A DNA stretch of 64,000 nucleotides from Geoglobus acetivorans. GTDB taxonomy: Archaea; Halobacteriota; Archaeoglobi; Archaeoglobales; Archaeoglobaceae. Under the pieces are notes generated by a model. It was given only the letters and a program-made list of their open reading frames with translations. It did not search any database and was not told where the DNA came from. The DNA is taken from positions 186,001 to 250,000 of the forward strand of contig NZ_CP009552.1 of the NCBI RefSeq assembly GCF_000789255.1, in the 5' to 3' direction. Each line of letters starts with the position of its first letter. The stretch's first letter is position 1. A program made the translations under genes and the position numbers. Shown here in pieces: positions 10,353-18,834 of the stretch.

Positions 10353-10442
10353 AATGTTGATTGCTCCTGTTTTTACTAAACCTTTCCCGATAACCTTAAC
10401 GGAAACGAAAATGTTATCTAACTTTCTTCTCTCCTCAAACCC

Positions 10443-10691
10443 ATGACCTGGCTTTCAGAGCTTGTCGGCTCTGAAGAGGTCTCTTCTATCGAGCTTCTGA
10501 AGTGGTTCAGGGATAATTCAGGAGGAGTAGCATGCACGGGCTGCGGGGCAGACCTTGAAAAGGTTGTGTGGTATCTTGACTACAGGGATGGCGGAGATAT
10601 AAAAGTGAAGGACAGAGGAAATGTCGGTGTCTTTGTGGTCTGCTGCAGCTGCGGAAAAGAGATCCCGCTCAAAGAATTGTTCTGTAACTGA
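10443..10691 (+). CDS. Small zinc-ribbon-like protein, unknown function
   Basis: 82 residues with two paired-cysteine sets, CTGCGA and CCSCGKE, about 40 residues apart, which is the spacing of a zinc ribbon. I do not recognise the family. It is divergent from the deacetylase-like gene and lies 100 bp before the glycyl radical enzyme, from which it is separated by that gene's own promoter. Confidence 0.6.
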   Translation: MTWLSELVGSEEVSSIELLKWFRDNSGGVACTGCGADLEKVVWYLDYRDGGDIKVKDRGNVGVFVVCCSCGKEIPLKELFCN

Positions 10692-10740
10692 TTTCCGGTT
10701 TTTCCCTGTTTTTTGCGGGTCCGGAAACTTTAATTATTAA

Positions 10741-10779
10741 TACTTCACTTTTTGCGAAACCTCTAAATATGTACTTCAC
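10741..10779 (+). promoter_or_regulatory. Promoter of the glycyl radical operon with paired TACTTCAC repeats
   Basis: GCGAAAC (BRE-like) then CTCTAAATAT (TATA, about 10761-10770) lies some 26 nt before ATG 10792, so the transcript probably starts at or next to the start codon. TACTTCAC occurs twice, at 10741-10748 and 10772-10779, exactly 31 nt apart (three helical turns) and flanking the TATA box. This looks like a repressor site, but no regulator is identified. Confidence 0.5.
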
Positions 10780-10791
10780 GAGACTCGTTTT

Positions 10792-13119
10792 ATGGACCGA
10801 ATTTCTATGCTTGTTTCGAATGTTCAGAAGCCTGCCAGGCTGAGCATTGAAAGGGCGGCACTCTACACAGAATCCATGAAGGAGAGCGAAGGAGAGCCGA
10901 TGCCCGTAAGGCAGGCGAAGGCTTTGAAGCATATACTTGAGAACATCCCGATTCAGATTCTGCCCGGAGAAATCATTGTCGGAACGATGCTTCCAGACCC
11001 TCCGGGAGCGATTCTGTTTCCGGAAGGGGTTGGTCTGAGGATAATAAACGACCTCGAAAGCCTTCCCGGGAGGGAGAGCAACAGGCTTGTGGTTGATGAG
11101 GAGGATGCCAGAATTCTTGTGGAGGAGATAGCTCCTTACTGGGAGAGCAGGAACATTGAGGCCTTCGCGTCAAAGCTCATGCCGGACATAATGGAGGTCA
11201 TGCTTTCAGGCTCGCTTTTCGTTCTCACGGAGCTTGCCGGGATATCTCATGTTGCCGTGAACTACCCGTACCTGCTCAATAGGGGTTTCAGGTGGTTCGT
11301 GGAGGAGAGCGAGAGGAGGATTGCCGAGATCAGGGAAAGCGGATGTGAGGATGCAGAAAAGCTCGTTTTTTACGAGGCCACAAAAATTACAGCTGAAGGG
11401 ATGACCCGCTTTGCCGAAAGGTATGCCGGGCTTGCGAGGAATATGGCTGAAGAGGAGGGTGACGAGGCAAGGAGGGAAGAGCTTATCAGAATTGCAGAGA
11501 TCTGCGAGAGAGTCCCTGCCGAACCGCCAGAAAGCTTCCACGAGGCAGTGCAGTTCGTGTGGTTCGTTCAGTGCGCACTGCATCAGGAGAACTACGAGCA
11601 GGGAATATCCATGGGCAGGATAGACCAGTACCTGCTGCCCTATTATCTGAAGGACCTCAGGGAGGGCAGAATCGACAGGAAAAAAGCCTTCGAAATCCTC
11701 GCGAACCTGTGGGTGAAGCCCAACGAGATCGTTCCTCCGTTCGACTCTCTCTTGGAGCTTTACTTCTCAGGGCAGGCCACGAATCAGGCTCTTACCATTG
11801 GAGGGGTTGACGGCAGCGGCAGTGATGCGACCAACGAGCTCTCGTACCTCATGCTTGAGGTCACGAAAGCGATCCCGCTAAGGCAGCCCAACGTCCACGT
11901 CAGAGTCAGCTCGAAAACGCCCGACAGCTTTCTGGAGATGCTTGCCGGGATCATCGCCGAGGGGAAGAATAACGTGGGGATATTCAATGACGAGGCTGTC
12001 TTCAGAGCGCTCAGGTTTGCCGGGGTTGAGGAGGGCGATGCGTGGAACTACTCCACGATCGGGTGTGTGGAGATCTCACCGTTCGGAAATGCCTTCACGT
12101 CAAGCGATGCCGCGCTGATAAACGTTGCCAAGGCTCTGGAGTATGCTCTCAACGGCGGACAGGACATGGTCTTCGGCTATGAGTTTGGCGTGAAGTCTGA
12201 AAAAAGACCGCAAACTCTCGATGACGTGATCTCCGCGTTCAGGGAGCAGCTCGCCCACATAGTGAGGCTCGTCGTTACAGGCTCAAACATTCTTGAATAC
12301 GCAAACGCGTGCGTGAAGCCAACCCCTCTGCTGTCACTCTGCGTGGAGGACTGCTTTGACAGGGGGCTGGATGTGACCGAAGGAGGGGCGAAGTACAACT
12401 TCACCGGAATTCAGGCTGTCGGCATTGCGGATGTTGCAGATTCGCTTGCGGCAATGGAGCATGCGCTGAAGAAGGGCTACACGCTCGAGGAGATCATAGA
12501 GGCGTGCAGGAGCGACTTTGATGGATACGAGGGGCTGCAGTCAATCCTGCTCAGCGCTCCGAAGTATGGAAATGATGGCGAAGCTGACAGGTACGCAAGG
12601 ATGGTTCTGGAGGTGTACTGCGATGAGGTTGCAAGATACAGAAACTTCAGGGGCGGGAGGTTCACGGCCGGCTGCTACCCGATGACCACAAACGTGGCCT
12701 TCGGTTTCATGACCTCCGCACTCCCATCAGGCAGGAAGCAGGGAATGAGCCTGAACAGCGGAGTCTCCCCGTCAACGGGAATGGACAGGGAAGGCGTGAC
12801 GGCGGCGATAAAGTCAGTAAGCAAGATCAACTATGACAAGCTATCGAACGGAGCTTCCTTCACGGTCAACCTCGACTCCGGAATTCTCGGAGGTAAGGGC
12901 ACTGGAATTATCAAAGCCTTAATCAGGAGCTTCGTCGAGCTGGGAGGGATGCACATTCAGTTCAACGTTCTCAACGAGAACGTGCTGAGGAAGGCTCAGG
13001 AGGAGCCGGAGAAGTACAGGTGGCTGCTCGTCAGGGTTGCGGGGTGGAGCGCCTACTTCGTGGAGCTCTCAAGAAACGTCCAGGACGAGCTGATCGCAAG
13101 GATTTCCTGCAGGCTGTGA
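10792..13119 (+). CDS. pflD: Glycyl radical enzyme (PflD type)
   Basis: 775 residues, normal for the family. The glycyl loop RVAGWSAYF puts the radical glycine at Gly751, 24 residues from the end. The active site is GCVE (Cys425, Glu427), the signature of glycerol/diol dehydratase, choline lyase and HypD-type enzymes; true pyruvate formate-lyase has two adjacent cysteines. Published work on A. fulgidus PflD has proposed a role in alkane activation (alkylsuccinate synthase-like), but the GCVE glutamate fits a dehydratase or lyase better. No small XSS-type subunits are nearby. The activase follows after 2 nt. The substrate is undecided. Confidence 0.85.
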   Translation: MDRISMLVSNVQKPARLSIERAALYTESMKESEGEPMPVRQAKALKHILENIPIQILPGEIIVGTMLPDPPGAILFPEGVGLRIINDLESLPGRESNRLVVDEEDARILVEEIAPYWESRNIEAFASKLMPDIMEVMLSGSLFVLTELAGISHVAVNYPYLLNRGFRWFVEESERRIAEIRESGCEDAEKLVFYEATKITAEGMTRFAERYAGLARNMAEEEGDEARREELIRIAEICERVPAEPPESFHEAVQFVWFVQCALHQENYEQGISMGRIDQYLLPYYLKDLREGRIDRKKAFEILANLWVKPNEIVPPFDSLLELYFSGQATNQALTIGGVDGSGSDATNELSYLMLEVTKAIPLRQPNVHVRVSSKTPDSFLEMLAGIIAEGKNNVGIFNDEAVFRALRFAGVEEGDAWNYSTIGCVEISPFGNAFTSSDAALINVAKALEYALNGGQDMVFGYEFGVKSEKRPQTLDDVISAFREQLAHIVRLVVTGSNILEYANACVKPTPLLSLCVEDCFDRGLDVTEGGAKYNFTGIQAVGIADVADSLAAMEHALKKGYTLEEIIEACRSDFDGYEGLQSILLSAPKYGNDGEADRYARMVLEVYCDEVARYRNFRGGRFTAGCYPMTTNVAFGFMTSALPSGRKQGMSLNSGVSPSTGMDREGVTAAIKSVSKINYDKLSNGASFTVNLDSGILGGKGTGIIKALIRSFVELGGMHIQFNVLNENVLRKAQEEPEKYRWLLVRVAGWSAYFVELSRNVQDELIARISCRL

Positions 13120-13121
13120 GC

Positions 13122-14015
13122 ATGAAGGGAAGGATATTCAGAATCCAGAGGTTCTCGATCCATGACGGCCCGGGGATAAGGACGACCATCTTTCTCAAGG
13201 GCTGTCCCCTCAGATGTGTGTGGTGCCACAACCCGGAGTCGCAGAGGTTTGAAGCTGAGATTGCCTACAGGGCTGAGAAGTGCACCTCATGTCATAGATG
13301 TGTGGCTGCATGCCCCGCAAACGCATTAAAGCCAGAGTCTTCAGGGATTGAGGTGGACAGGGATGTCTGCAATGGATGCGGAGAGTGCGTGAAGGTCTGC
13401 ATGAGCGAGGCTCTGTTCATCTACGGGCAGGACGTTGAGCCGTCCGGGATTCTGGATGAGATCAGGAAGGACGCTGTTTTTTACAGAAACTCCGGTGGAG
13501 GGGTCACCTTTTCAGGAGGTGAACCGTATTCTCAGCCCGACTTCCTTCTGGAGACGCTCAGGCTGTGCAGGGATGAGGGAATAAACACGGCCGTAGACAC
13601 ATCCGGACACACGCCATGGAAAAACATCGAAAGAACTCTGGATCTCGTAAACCTTTTTCTTTACGACCTCAAGGATTACGACAGCGCGAGACACAGGCTG
13701 CTGACCGGGACAGGGAACGAGCTGATTCTGGACAACCTGAGAAAGCTTCTTCCCGCATCAGATGTTGTGGTCAGGATTCCATTCATCCCCTCGTGCAACT
13801 TTCAGAGCCATGATGATTTTCGCGCTTTCCTCGACCTGCTGCTGAGGCTTGATGCCGGGAGGGTGGATGTGCTGCCCTACCACTCACTTTCGAGGGACAA
13901 GTACAGGTGGCTCGGCAGGGAGTTTTTCGAAGTGAAAGAGGGGCCCGATTACAGGGAGTTCGTGGAGATGCTGGGTGAAGCGGGGATTGATGTGAGTGTG
14001 GGAGGTTACTTCTGA
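13122..14015 (+). CDS. pflC: Glycyl radical enzyme activating enzyme (radical SAM)
   Basis: 297 residues from ATG 13122; the open frame begins earlier but overlaps the enzyme gene. It installs the glycyl radical on the neighbouring enzyme. SIHDGPGIRTT precedes the radical SAM cluster CPLRCVWC (Cys28, Cys32, Cys35). An inserted ferredoxin domain carries two Cys sets (CTSCHRCVAAC and CNGCGECVKVC), as in activases of the dehydratase/benzylsuccinate class; PFL activase lacks it. The SAM-binding motif SGGEP follows. The 2-nt gap implies co-expression. Confidence 0.93.
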   Translation: MKGRIFRIQRFSIHDGPGIRTTIFLKGCPLRCVWCHNPESQRFEAEIAYRAEKCTSCHRCVAACPANALKPESSGIEVDRDVCNGCGECVKVCMSEALFIYGQDVEPSGILDEIRKDAVFYRNSGGGVTFSGGEPYSQPDFLLETLRLCRDEGINTAVDTSGHTPWKNIERTLDLVNLFLYDLKDYDSARHRLLTGTGNELILDNLRKLLPASDVVVRIPFIPSCNFQSHDDFRAFLDLLLRLDAGRVDVLPYHSLSRDKYRWLGREFFEVKEGPDYREFVEMLGEAGIDVSVGGYF

Positions 14016-14036
14016 TGGAAGCACATCTGCCAGCCC

Positions 14037-14609
14037 TCACTTCTCAATCCCGTGTTTTTCATCGATCCGGTTTTTCAGAGAGTACCCATCAAACGTGTCG
14101 GAATGCCTGTAAATCATTTTTTCCAGCAGTTCGAGCGTAAAGAACTCCGTTACGGTGTTTTTTTCAAAAACAGTCCTGGGTCTGATGTCCACCATCTCCG
14201 GAAGATGGAATCCCGCAGGCAGCTCGTCAATTATCTCATGCAAACCCCATCTAAGCTCATGCCAGAGTGCGCCAAACTCGTCCATCTCCCGCAGGAAAAT
14301 CGATGCCTGGATGTACGATTCCGGAGTTCCATCTCCGTCGAGGACCATCGACGGTAAAAGCGCTTTCTCGGGCTTTGGTGTGCCGACTTCGTCAAGCTTA
14401 GCGCACTCCCCAACTTCTGGAAAATGCCCCTCAGGGACAGCCCAGACCACGCCCTTTCCCTGCAACCCGTCCCTGAACACATAGGCAATAAGCTCGAAAC
14501 CCTCTCTGACCTTCAGCCTCCCGAATAACCTCAGGACCTCCATCGGGCTTACAGGAGATTTCTGCCAGCCATTTTTTGCTGGAACTCTCCACAGGTCTTC
14601 AGCATCCAT
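14037..14609 (-). CDS. Hypothetical protein
   Basis: 190 residues, convergent with the activase gene 21 bp away. Composition is that of a soluble globular protein with no signal, membrane segment or Cys motif. A WHELRWGLHEIIDELP stretch sits near the middle. I do not recognise the family. Base composition resembles its core neighbours more than the decayed DNA beyond 14620, so it is likely a real gene. Confidence 0.55.
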   Translation of the reverse strand: MDAEDLWRVPAKNGWQKSPVSPMEVLRLFGRLKVREGFELIAYVFRDGLQGKGVVWAVPEGHFPEVGECAKLDEVGTPKPEKALLPSMVLDGDGTPESYIQASIFLREMDEFGALWHELRWGLHEIIDELPAGFHLPEMVDIRPRTVFEKNTVTEFFTLELLEKMIYRHSDTFDGYSLKNRIDEKHGIEK

Positions 14610-14827
14610 GTGGAGCTTTTGAAGCTTTTTTGCTGGAAAATAGAAGATTTTTTTTAGTTTTTTTCAAATTACCATCTCCGGAGTGTACTGTATTACCAGT
14701 CTGCTCTGGAAATATATATCCTTTCGCCATTGTTTGAATCGGAGAAAGTTGTGTGCTGTTGACGAAACTAAGGTCTGAACTTGAAGAAAGCGCATTTAGA
14801 AATTGATTTCGAGCATTGTCAAGATAA

Positions 14828-15155
14828 CTACCTCTCCACATTATACAACCCAACAAAATTTTCCAGCCAGCTTTGAACAGACTCAAAGGAACTCCTGAAA
14901 GGAAATCTATTCCAGAACCTCCCAGTCCTGCCCTTCAGAATAGAAAAGAACTCTTCAACCGCATTTCTCGTTCCAAAGGTCTCATGCCTGTAACATAATT
15001 CCTGTCTTTATAAAGCCCACCTGTGCTTTTCCCAAAGAGAGTCCGTAGAAGTAGAGCAAAGCTGGGAGTATTTTCAGCTCTAACTTCTTTTTGTTTCTGC
15101 GAAAGACTTTTTTAGCCTTGATCTTTTCTATCAGCTGCTGGATTGGGGGTTGTAT
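14828..15155 (-). pseudogene. Internally deleted DDE transposase remnant (IS6/IS240-like)
   Basis: Read on the minus strand, 15155 down to about 15005 encodes a transposase N-terminus (KLELKILPALLYFYGLSL, the helix seen at the start of archaeal IS240-type transposases). After a frame change, 15005-14828 encodes the C-terminal DDE segment (RHETFGTRNAVEEFFSILK, then RTGRFWNRFPFRSSFESV). The 150 or so residues holding the first catalytic acids are absent. No start codon is in frame and terminal repeats are not evident, so it is dead and old. The rest of 14610-15302 shows nothing else I can support. Confidence 0.7.
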
Positions 15156-15302
15156 GCGTTTTATTTTGTGTTTTTATTTTTTAATGTTATTCTTGACAGT
15201 GCCCGTTAGAGTTTCCAGTTACGAGCCATTGTATCAGCATGTGGGGCTTTCCTCACACACTTTCCAAAATCATTCATATACTTCCTCACATGCTATGCGA
15301 CT

Positions 15303-15821
15303 ATGTTAGATCGAACCGACAGAGTAATGATCTTCATCGATGGCTCAAACCTGTTTCATGCCTGCAAAGCGTTCAGGCAGGGATTCAAAATAGATTACGA
15401 AAAGCTCAGAGATGCTCTTGCTGCTGGAAGGAAGATGATAAGGGCATACTTTTATGCCTCCTTCAATCCTGAAAATGAAGAAATAAAAGAGAGGCAAATC
15501 AGATTTTATAACGCTCTATAGGAGGAGGGTTTCCATGTTGTGACAAAACCATTGAGAAAAAGAAATGATGGTTTAATTGAGAAGGGCATAGACATTGCTT
15601 TGGCAGTAGACATGCTTTCTCTGGGTTTTCGCAAAGCCTATGATGTCGCCATACTGGTTAGCGGCGATGGGGACTTCATCCCTGCTGTGAAAGTAATTAA
15701 ATCTCTGGGGCTGAGAGTCGAGGTTGCAATGTTCAGGAACGCTTTGAATCCAGATTTGAAAAGGATCGCGGATAGGTTTATAGCACTTGATGAACTGGCT
15801 GATAAAATTGAGAAGAAATAG
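15303..15821 (+). pseudogene. NYN-domain (LabA/DUF88-like) gene with one in-frame stop
   Basis: ATG 15303 opens a 172-codon frame that is intact but for a single TAG at 15519-15521. Before the stop is FIDGSNLFHA, the first acidic motif of the NYN/PIN-like nuclease fold; after it, in the same frame, come VSGDGDFIPAV and a C-terminal helix. Both halves are needed for the active site. A CAG-to-TAG change would explain it. Known relatives act on RNA. A GTG at 15540 could restart, but the product would lack motif 1. Confidence 0.75.
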
Positions 15822-15829
15822 CTCTTATT

Positions 15830-15895
15830 GCGGGTGGCCGGCCCAGCAGGGCAGGTCTACGAGGACCGTCCTGGGGGAACGCCCCCGCCACCCGC
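15830..15895. ncRNA. Candidate GC-rich structured RNA
   Basis: 66 bp at about 80% GC in an otherwise AT-rich spacer. The ends form a perfect 9-bp stem (GCGGGTGGC with GCCACCCGC). Inside, three hairpins can be drawn: GCCC-AGCA-GGGC, GGTC-TACGAG-GACC and GGGGG-AACG-CCCCC, a cloverleaf-like shape. It lacks tRNA D- and T-loop consensus. In hyperthermophiles such GC islands often mark stable RNAs. Direction, promoter and function are unknown. Confidence 0.4.
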
Positions 15896-16041
15896 AGAGT
15901 TCTTATCAGAAATACTAACGATGCAACTGATATATATGGATTATGGTATATCATTGAGCATTTGAATATCCTTATTTATCATCTGAAGAGCTCAAATACT
16001 TCTCAGCCTCTTTTTCAAACTTCTCTTCCCCTGAAACGCCC

Positions 16042-16224
16042 TCACTGTAAACCCTTTCTTTCTATTTCTTCGAGCAGTTCGAGGATGCGTTTTCCTGTCG
16101 GTGTGAGGACATATACTTTCCTGCTCCTGCCTTTCCGTGTTTTACCAAGAGCTTTTCTCATAAACTCATTTTTTGTAAACCAGTCAGGACGATCGTTAAA
16201 ATTTGATTTTGGAAAAGAACACAC
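16042..16224 (-). pseudogene. Winged-helix regulator fragment
   Basis: 60 residues ending in RKVYVLTPTGKRILELLEE, the wing and last helix of a MarR/PadR-like winged-helix protein. The recognition helix that should precede it is missing, and the frame runs only a short way further upstream to a stop near 16275. It is therefore probably a truncated gene. It lies in the decayed stretch before tRNA-Cys. Confidence 0.4.
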
Positions 16225-16384
16225 TTTGAAGGGCCTTGGATAGTTTATGGTGTGGGTGAAAATCCATAGTCAATGTCCTCCCGCGGAAGATAAGAAATTG
16301 AACCCCTCGGTTGAAGTCATCATGATAAAAAAGTCAGAGGTACTCGGCCTTCTTGAGGGTAAGGATCCGAACTTAAGGTAAGAG

Positions 16385-16456
16385 AGCCAGGGCCCGGATT
16401 CGAACCGGGGTAAAGCGGATCTGCAGTCCGCCGCATAGCCCCTCTGCCACCCTGGC
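16385..16456 (-). tRNA. tRNA-Cys (GCA)
   Basis: 72 nt on the minus strand. Acceptor stem GCCAGGG/CCCTGGC, anticodon stem GCGGA/TCCGC with loop CTGCAGA giving anticodon GCA, T-arm CCCGG-TTCGAAT-CCGGG, discriminator U; CCA is not encoded. The TATA element TTTTAAATAA reads at 16481-16490, about 29 nt upstream. The IS copy 1 target duplication begins just beyond it. Confidence 0.95.
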
Positions 16457-16496
16457 CTACACAACACTGACAAGGAACGTTTATTTAAAAATTTTG

Positions 16497-16511
16497 GTCA
16501 GCCGAGAAACC
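16497..16511. repeat. Left flank of IS copy 1 (half of a separated target duplication)
   Basis: GTCAGCCGAGAAACC. Its partner is not on the other side of copy 1 but at 50488-50502, beside copy 2, in reverse complement. It spells the last codons and stop of ppcA in reverse, which marks the original insertion point of copy 1 at the ppcA 3' end. Confidence 0.95.
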
Positions 16512-17474
16512 TGTAGTTTCCTAAAATCATTTCCCACCATCAAACCACCTCCACGAATAACTCAATATTCTCTCAGGAGTCAACTTTCTCAAAAATGCTT
16601 TATAGGGAGTCTCCAGTTCATCTAAGTTGAGACTCATGTGGGGTCTTTTGTGATTGTACCACTCCATGAATTCATCTACTGTATCGAAATACTTGATTTT
16701 AGCTTCCAGCGTTCCATAGAACCTCTCTATCTTTCCATTCGTTTGTGGGTGATTCACCCTACCCACAATATGCTTAATTTCATTCTCTGCAAGGAATTTC
16801 TCAAATTTAGATACTCCTTTAGCCTTCTTCTCCCCTGCAGATGCGTAGAACTGAGTACCTCTATCCGTCAGGATTGATTCCGGCCTGCCATAATCATCCA
16901 TGGCTTCTTTTAGCACTTTTATGGCATTCTCAGATGTTGCTTTATCAAATACTCCGTAACCAGTAATCAGACGGGAAGCATCGTCCAGATAAGCAATTAT
17001 CCACTTCCCGTTATAGAAAAACCAGTCTGCATGCCATAATTCCATAGAGTGCTTTCTCTCATACCTTATCCACTTTTTACGCTTTTTCTTGTTCTTCTCC
17101 TCCTTAGCATAGCCGTTCATTCTCAACACTTCGTGTATTTTGTTCTTGCTTATTCTGTAACCTCTTTCCTTTAAGATTGTTTGGAGAACTACTGCATTAC
17201 ACCTGTACTCTTCATAGGCTTCTTTTATGGCTTCTATTTCTTCTTCTGATAGTTCTTTTTTAGGTCTACCTGGTTTCTTTGGCTTTGGTATTTCTCCAGT
17301 ATCTTTGTATTGCTTGTAGATCTGATTTACTCTTCTTGGTGTTATGTTTTCGATCTCTGCTATCTCCTTTGTCGGTGTACCCTTCTCTTTCTCTCTGATA
17401 ATCCATTTTATCGCTTTCTCGTCAAGTTTCACATGGGGGTTTGTTGAAGTGGGAAATAATTTCGGGAAAAGACA
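16512..17474 (-). mobile_element. 963-bp insertion sequence, copy 1 (ISA0963-like, IS481 family)
   Basis: Ends are TGT...ACA with imperfect inverted repeats, about 17 of 23 positions alike: TGTCTTTTCCCGAAATTATTTC at the transposase-start end and TGTAGTTTCCTAAAATCATTTC at the other. Length is exactly 963 bp, as in the ISA0963 element known from A. fulgidus. The flanking 15-mers differ from each other; each matches a flank of copy 2 in reverse complement. The transposase-stop end faces tRNA-Cys 55 bp away. Confidence 0.95.
16527..17432 (-). CDS. IS481-family transposase, copy 1
   Basis: 301 residues from a GTG inside the element (VKLDEK). A longer frame to 17483 only reads through the IS end into flanking DNA. 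An N-terminal helix-turn-helix (TPTKEIAEIENITPRRVNQI) is followed by a second HTH-like region and a basic linker (KKKRKKW). The integrase-core DDE domain has ELWHADW (Asp 1), ILTDRGTQF (Asp 2) and HPQTNGKIERFY (Glu). Encoded protein is identical to copy 3 and differs from copy 2 at one residue. Confidence 0.95.
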   Translation of the reverse strand: MKLDEKAIKWIIREKEKGTPTKEIAEIENITPRRVNQIYKQYKDTGEIPKPKKPGRPKKELSEEEIEAIKEAYEEYRCNAVVLQTILKERGYRISKNKIHEVLRMNGYAKEEKNKKKRKKWIRYERKHSMELWHADWFFYNGKWIIAYLDDASRLITGYGVFDKATSENAIKVLKEAMDDYGRPESILTDRGTQFYASAGEKKAKGVSKFEKFLAENEIKHIVGRVNHPQTNGKIERFYGTLEAKIKYFDTVDEFMEWYNHKRPHMSLNLDELETPYKAFLRKLTPERILSYSWRWFDGGK

Positions 17475-17489
17475 GGTGAGCATTCATAC
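17475..17489. repeat. Right flank of IS copy 1 (matches right flank of copy 2)
   Basis: GGTGAGCATTCATAC, the exact reverse complement of 51466-51480. It is the displaced half of the target duplication made by copy 2. Confidence 0.95.
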
Positions 17490-17752
17490 AGGATTTATAC
17501 AGGCTGGAAAAAATCATGCAGTCCAGCACCAAAAGTAGCAGAAAATTTCGCTGCTCATCTTTTTCCGAAAAAGCAGAAGCCTAAAAGAATTAGTTTCCAA
17601 GAATTGCAACAAAAAAGATATGTCAGAGAATTACCGGGTTGCCTCAATCTCCAGAAACTGCCCAAAATCTTAAACAGGCATGAAACACGGACAACATATC
17701 AGAGGCAACATTTAAATCTGAGTGATTGAAGATTTGTTTCAGAGGGTCAAAA

Positions 17753-18832
17753 ATGTACAAGTCATTTGAAATACAAAATTTCAGGTGTTTCAGAGAGTTT
17801 CACATAGACCAGCTAAGGAGAATTAACTTAATCGTTGGAATGAATAATGTCGGAAAAACTGCATTACTCGAGGCTTTGTTTATTCACTCCATCCTAACAA
17901 ACAAAAAAGTAATGGATTCTGAAAGGTTTGTATATGGATCTCTAAAATATATACTCTCAAAACTCTGGCTACTGCGTGGCCTAACTCCACATAAGATGCC
18001 CAGTTTCAGACGAAAAACGGAAATAATGCTGGAATCACTGTTTTTTGATTTCGATACGGACAGAGAGATGACATTTAAAAGTACAGAATATGACAAAGAA
18101 GAGCATAAACTAACAATAAAAGTGCTGAAACATGCAGGAATTAAAGACTACGCACATATAGACTGGATATACGAACATCCACAGGCATTGGAAATTTCTT
18201 TCAATATATCTTCATATATTTACCCCTACCCTCCTGAAATAAACCACAAAGCGTCCATATCGCCAAACAGAACGATAGACTCCGTGGTTTTTCTGGCATC
18301 ATCATACAGGCCAGATCCAACACTCGACTCAGAAAGACTTGGAAATCTCGAGGTGCAGGGAGAAGAAAATGTGATCGTGGATGCTTTAAAAATTATTGAA
18401 CCTCGCTTAAAAAGACTTTTTGTCAGAGTTGTAGATGAAGTGCCTATAATCCATGGCGACCTCGGTTTTAGATCCAGAATACCGCTACCTTTGATGGGAG
18501 AAGGGATGGTCAAACTTTGTAGCATAATTCTGGCAATAGCAAATGCTAAGGACGGGGTAGTTCTAATAGATGAAATAGAAAATGGATTTCATTACTCCAT
18601 TCAAAGCAAAGTATGGACAGCCATAGGAAAGGCAGCGGAAAGGTTCAACGTTCAGGTTTTCGCCACAACCCACAGCAGAGAATTTATTGTCGCAGCACAC
18701 GAAGCATTTTCAGATGACAAATACAATTTTAGACTGTATAGGCTGGAAAGAATAGGCGACGAAATAGAGGCCATACCATACGATAAAGAATCCTTGGAAG
18801 CCGCTCTGGAGATGGATCTGGAGGTAAGATAG
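17753..18832 (+). CDS. AAA ATPase of the OLD/AAA_15 type
   Basis: 359 residues from ATG 17753, with AGAGGGT upstream; the open frame extends to 17726. N-terminal FEIQNFRCFREFHID is the typical SMC/OLD-like beginning. Walker A is GMNNVGKTAL, an ABC-like region surrounds LPLMGEGMVKL, Walker B is VVLIDEIENGFH, and a switch ATTHSREF follows. No nuclease domain is fused. The TOPRIM-like DUF3226 gene starts 2 nt after the stop, so the two form a split OLD/PARIS-like pair. A TATA element lies at about 17709-17717. Confidence 0.85.
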   Translation: MYKSFEIQNFRCFREFHIDQLRRINLIVGMNNVGKTALLEALFIHSILTNKKVMDSERFVYGSLKYILSKLWLLRGLTPHKMPSFRRKTEIMLESLFFDFDTDREMTFKSTEYDKEEHKLTIKVLKHAGIKDYAHIDWIYEHPQALEISFNISSYIYPYPPEINHKASISPNRTIDSVVFLASSYRPDPTLDSERLGNLEVQGEENVIVDALKIIEPRLKRLFVRVVDEVPIIHGDLGFRSRIPLPLMGEGMVKLCSIILAIANAKDGVVLIDEIENGFHYSIQSKVWTAIGKAAERFNVQVFATTHSREFIVAAHEAFSDDKYNFRLYRLERIGDEIEAIPYDKESLEAALEMDLEVR

Positions 18833-18834
18833 TA

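Noticed and set aside
15519-15521. TAG in the NYN gene read as pyrrolysine
   Set aside because: Nothing in the window suggests pyrrolysine genes, and the natural residue here is probably Gln; a nonsense mutation is simpler.
15830-15895. GC-rich element as a tRNA gene
   Set aside because: No canonical D-loop, T-loop (TTCRA) or 7-base anticodon loop, and it is only 66 nt.
16323-16382. 19-codon ORF MIKKSEVLGLLEGKDPNLR next to tRNA-Cys
   Set aside because: Looks coding-like but is too short, without a clear promoter or family; could be chance or a relic.
16527-17483. 318-residue version of the copy 1 transposase (and a 327-residue one for copy 2)
   Set aside because: The extra N-terminal residues come from the IS end and flanking DNA; the shared frame from the internal GTG gives 301 residues in all three copies.
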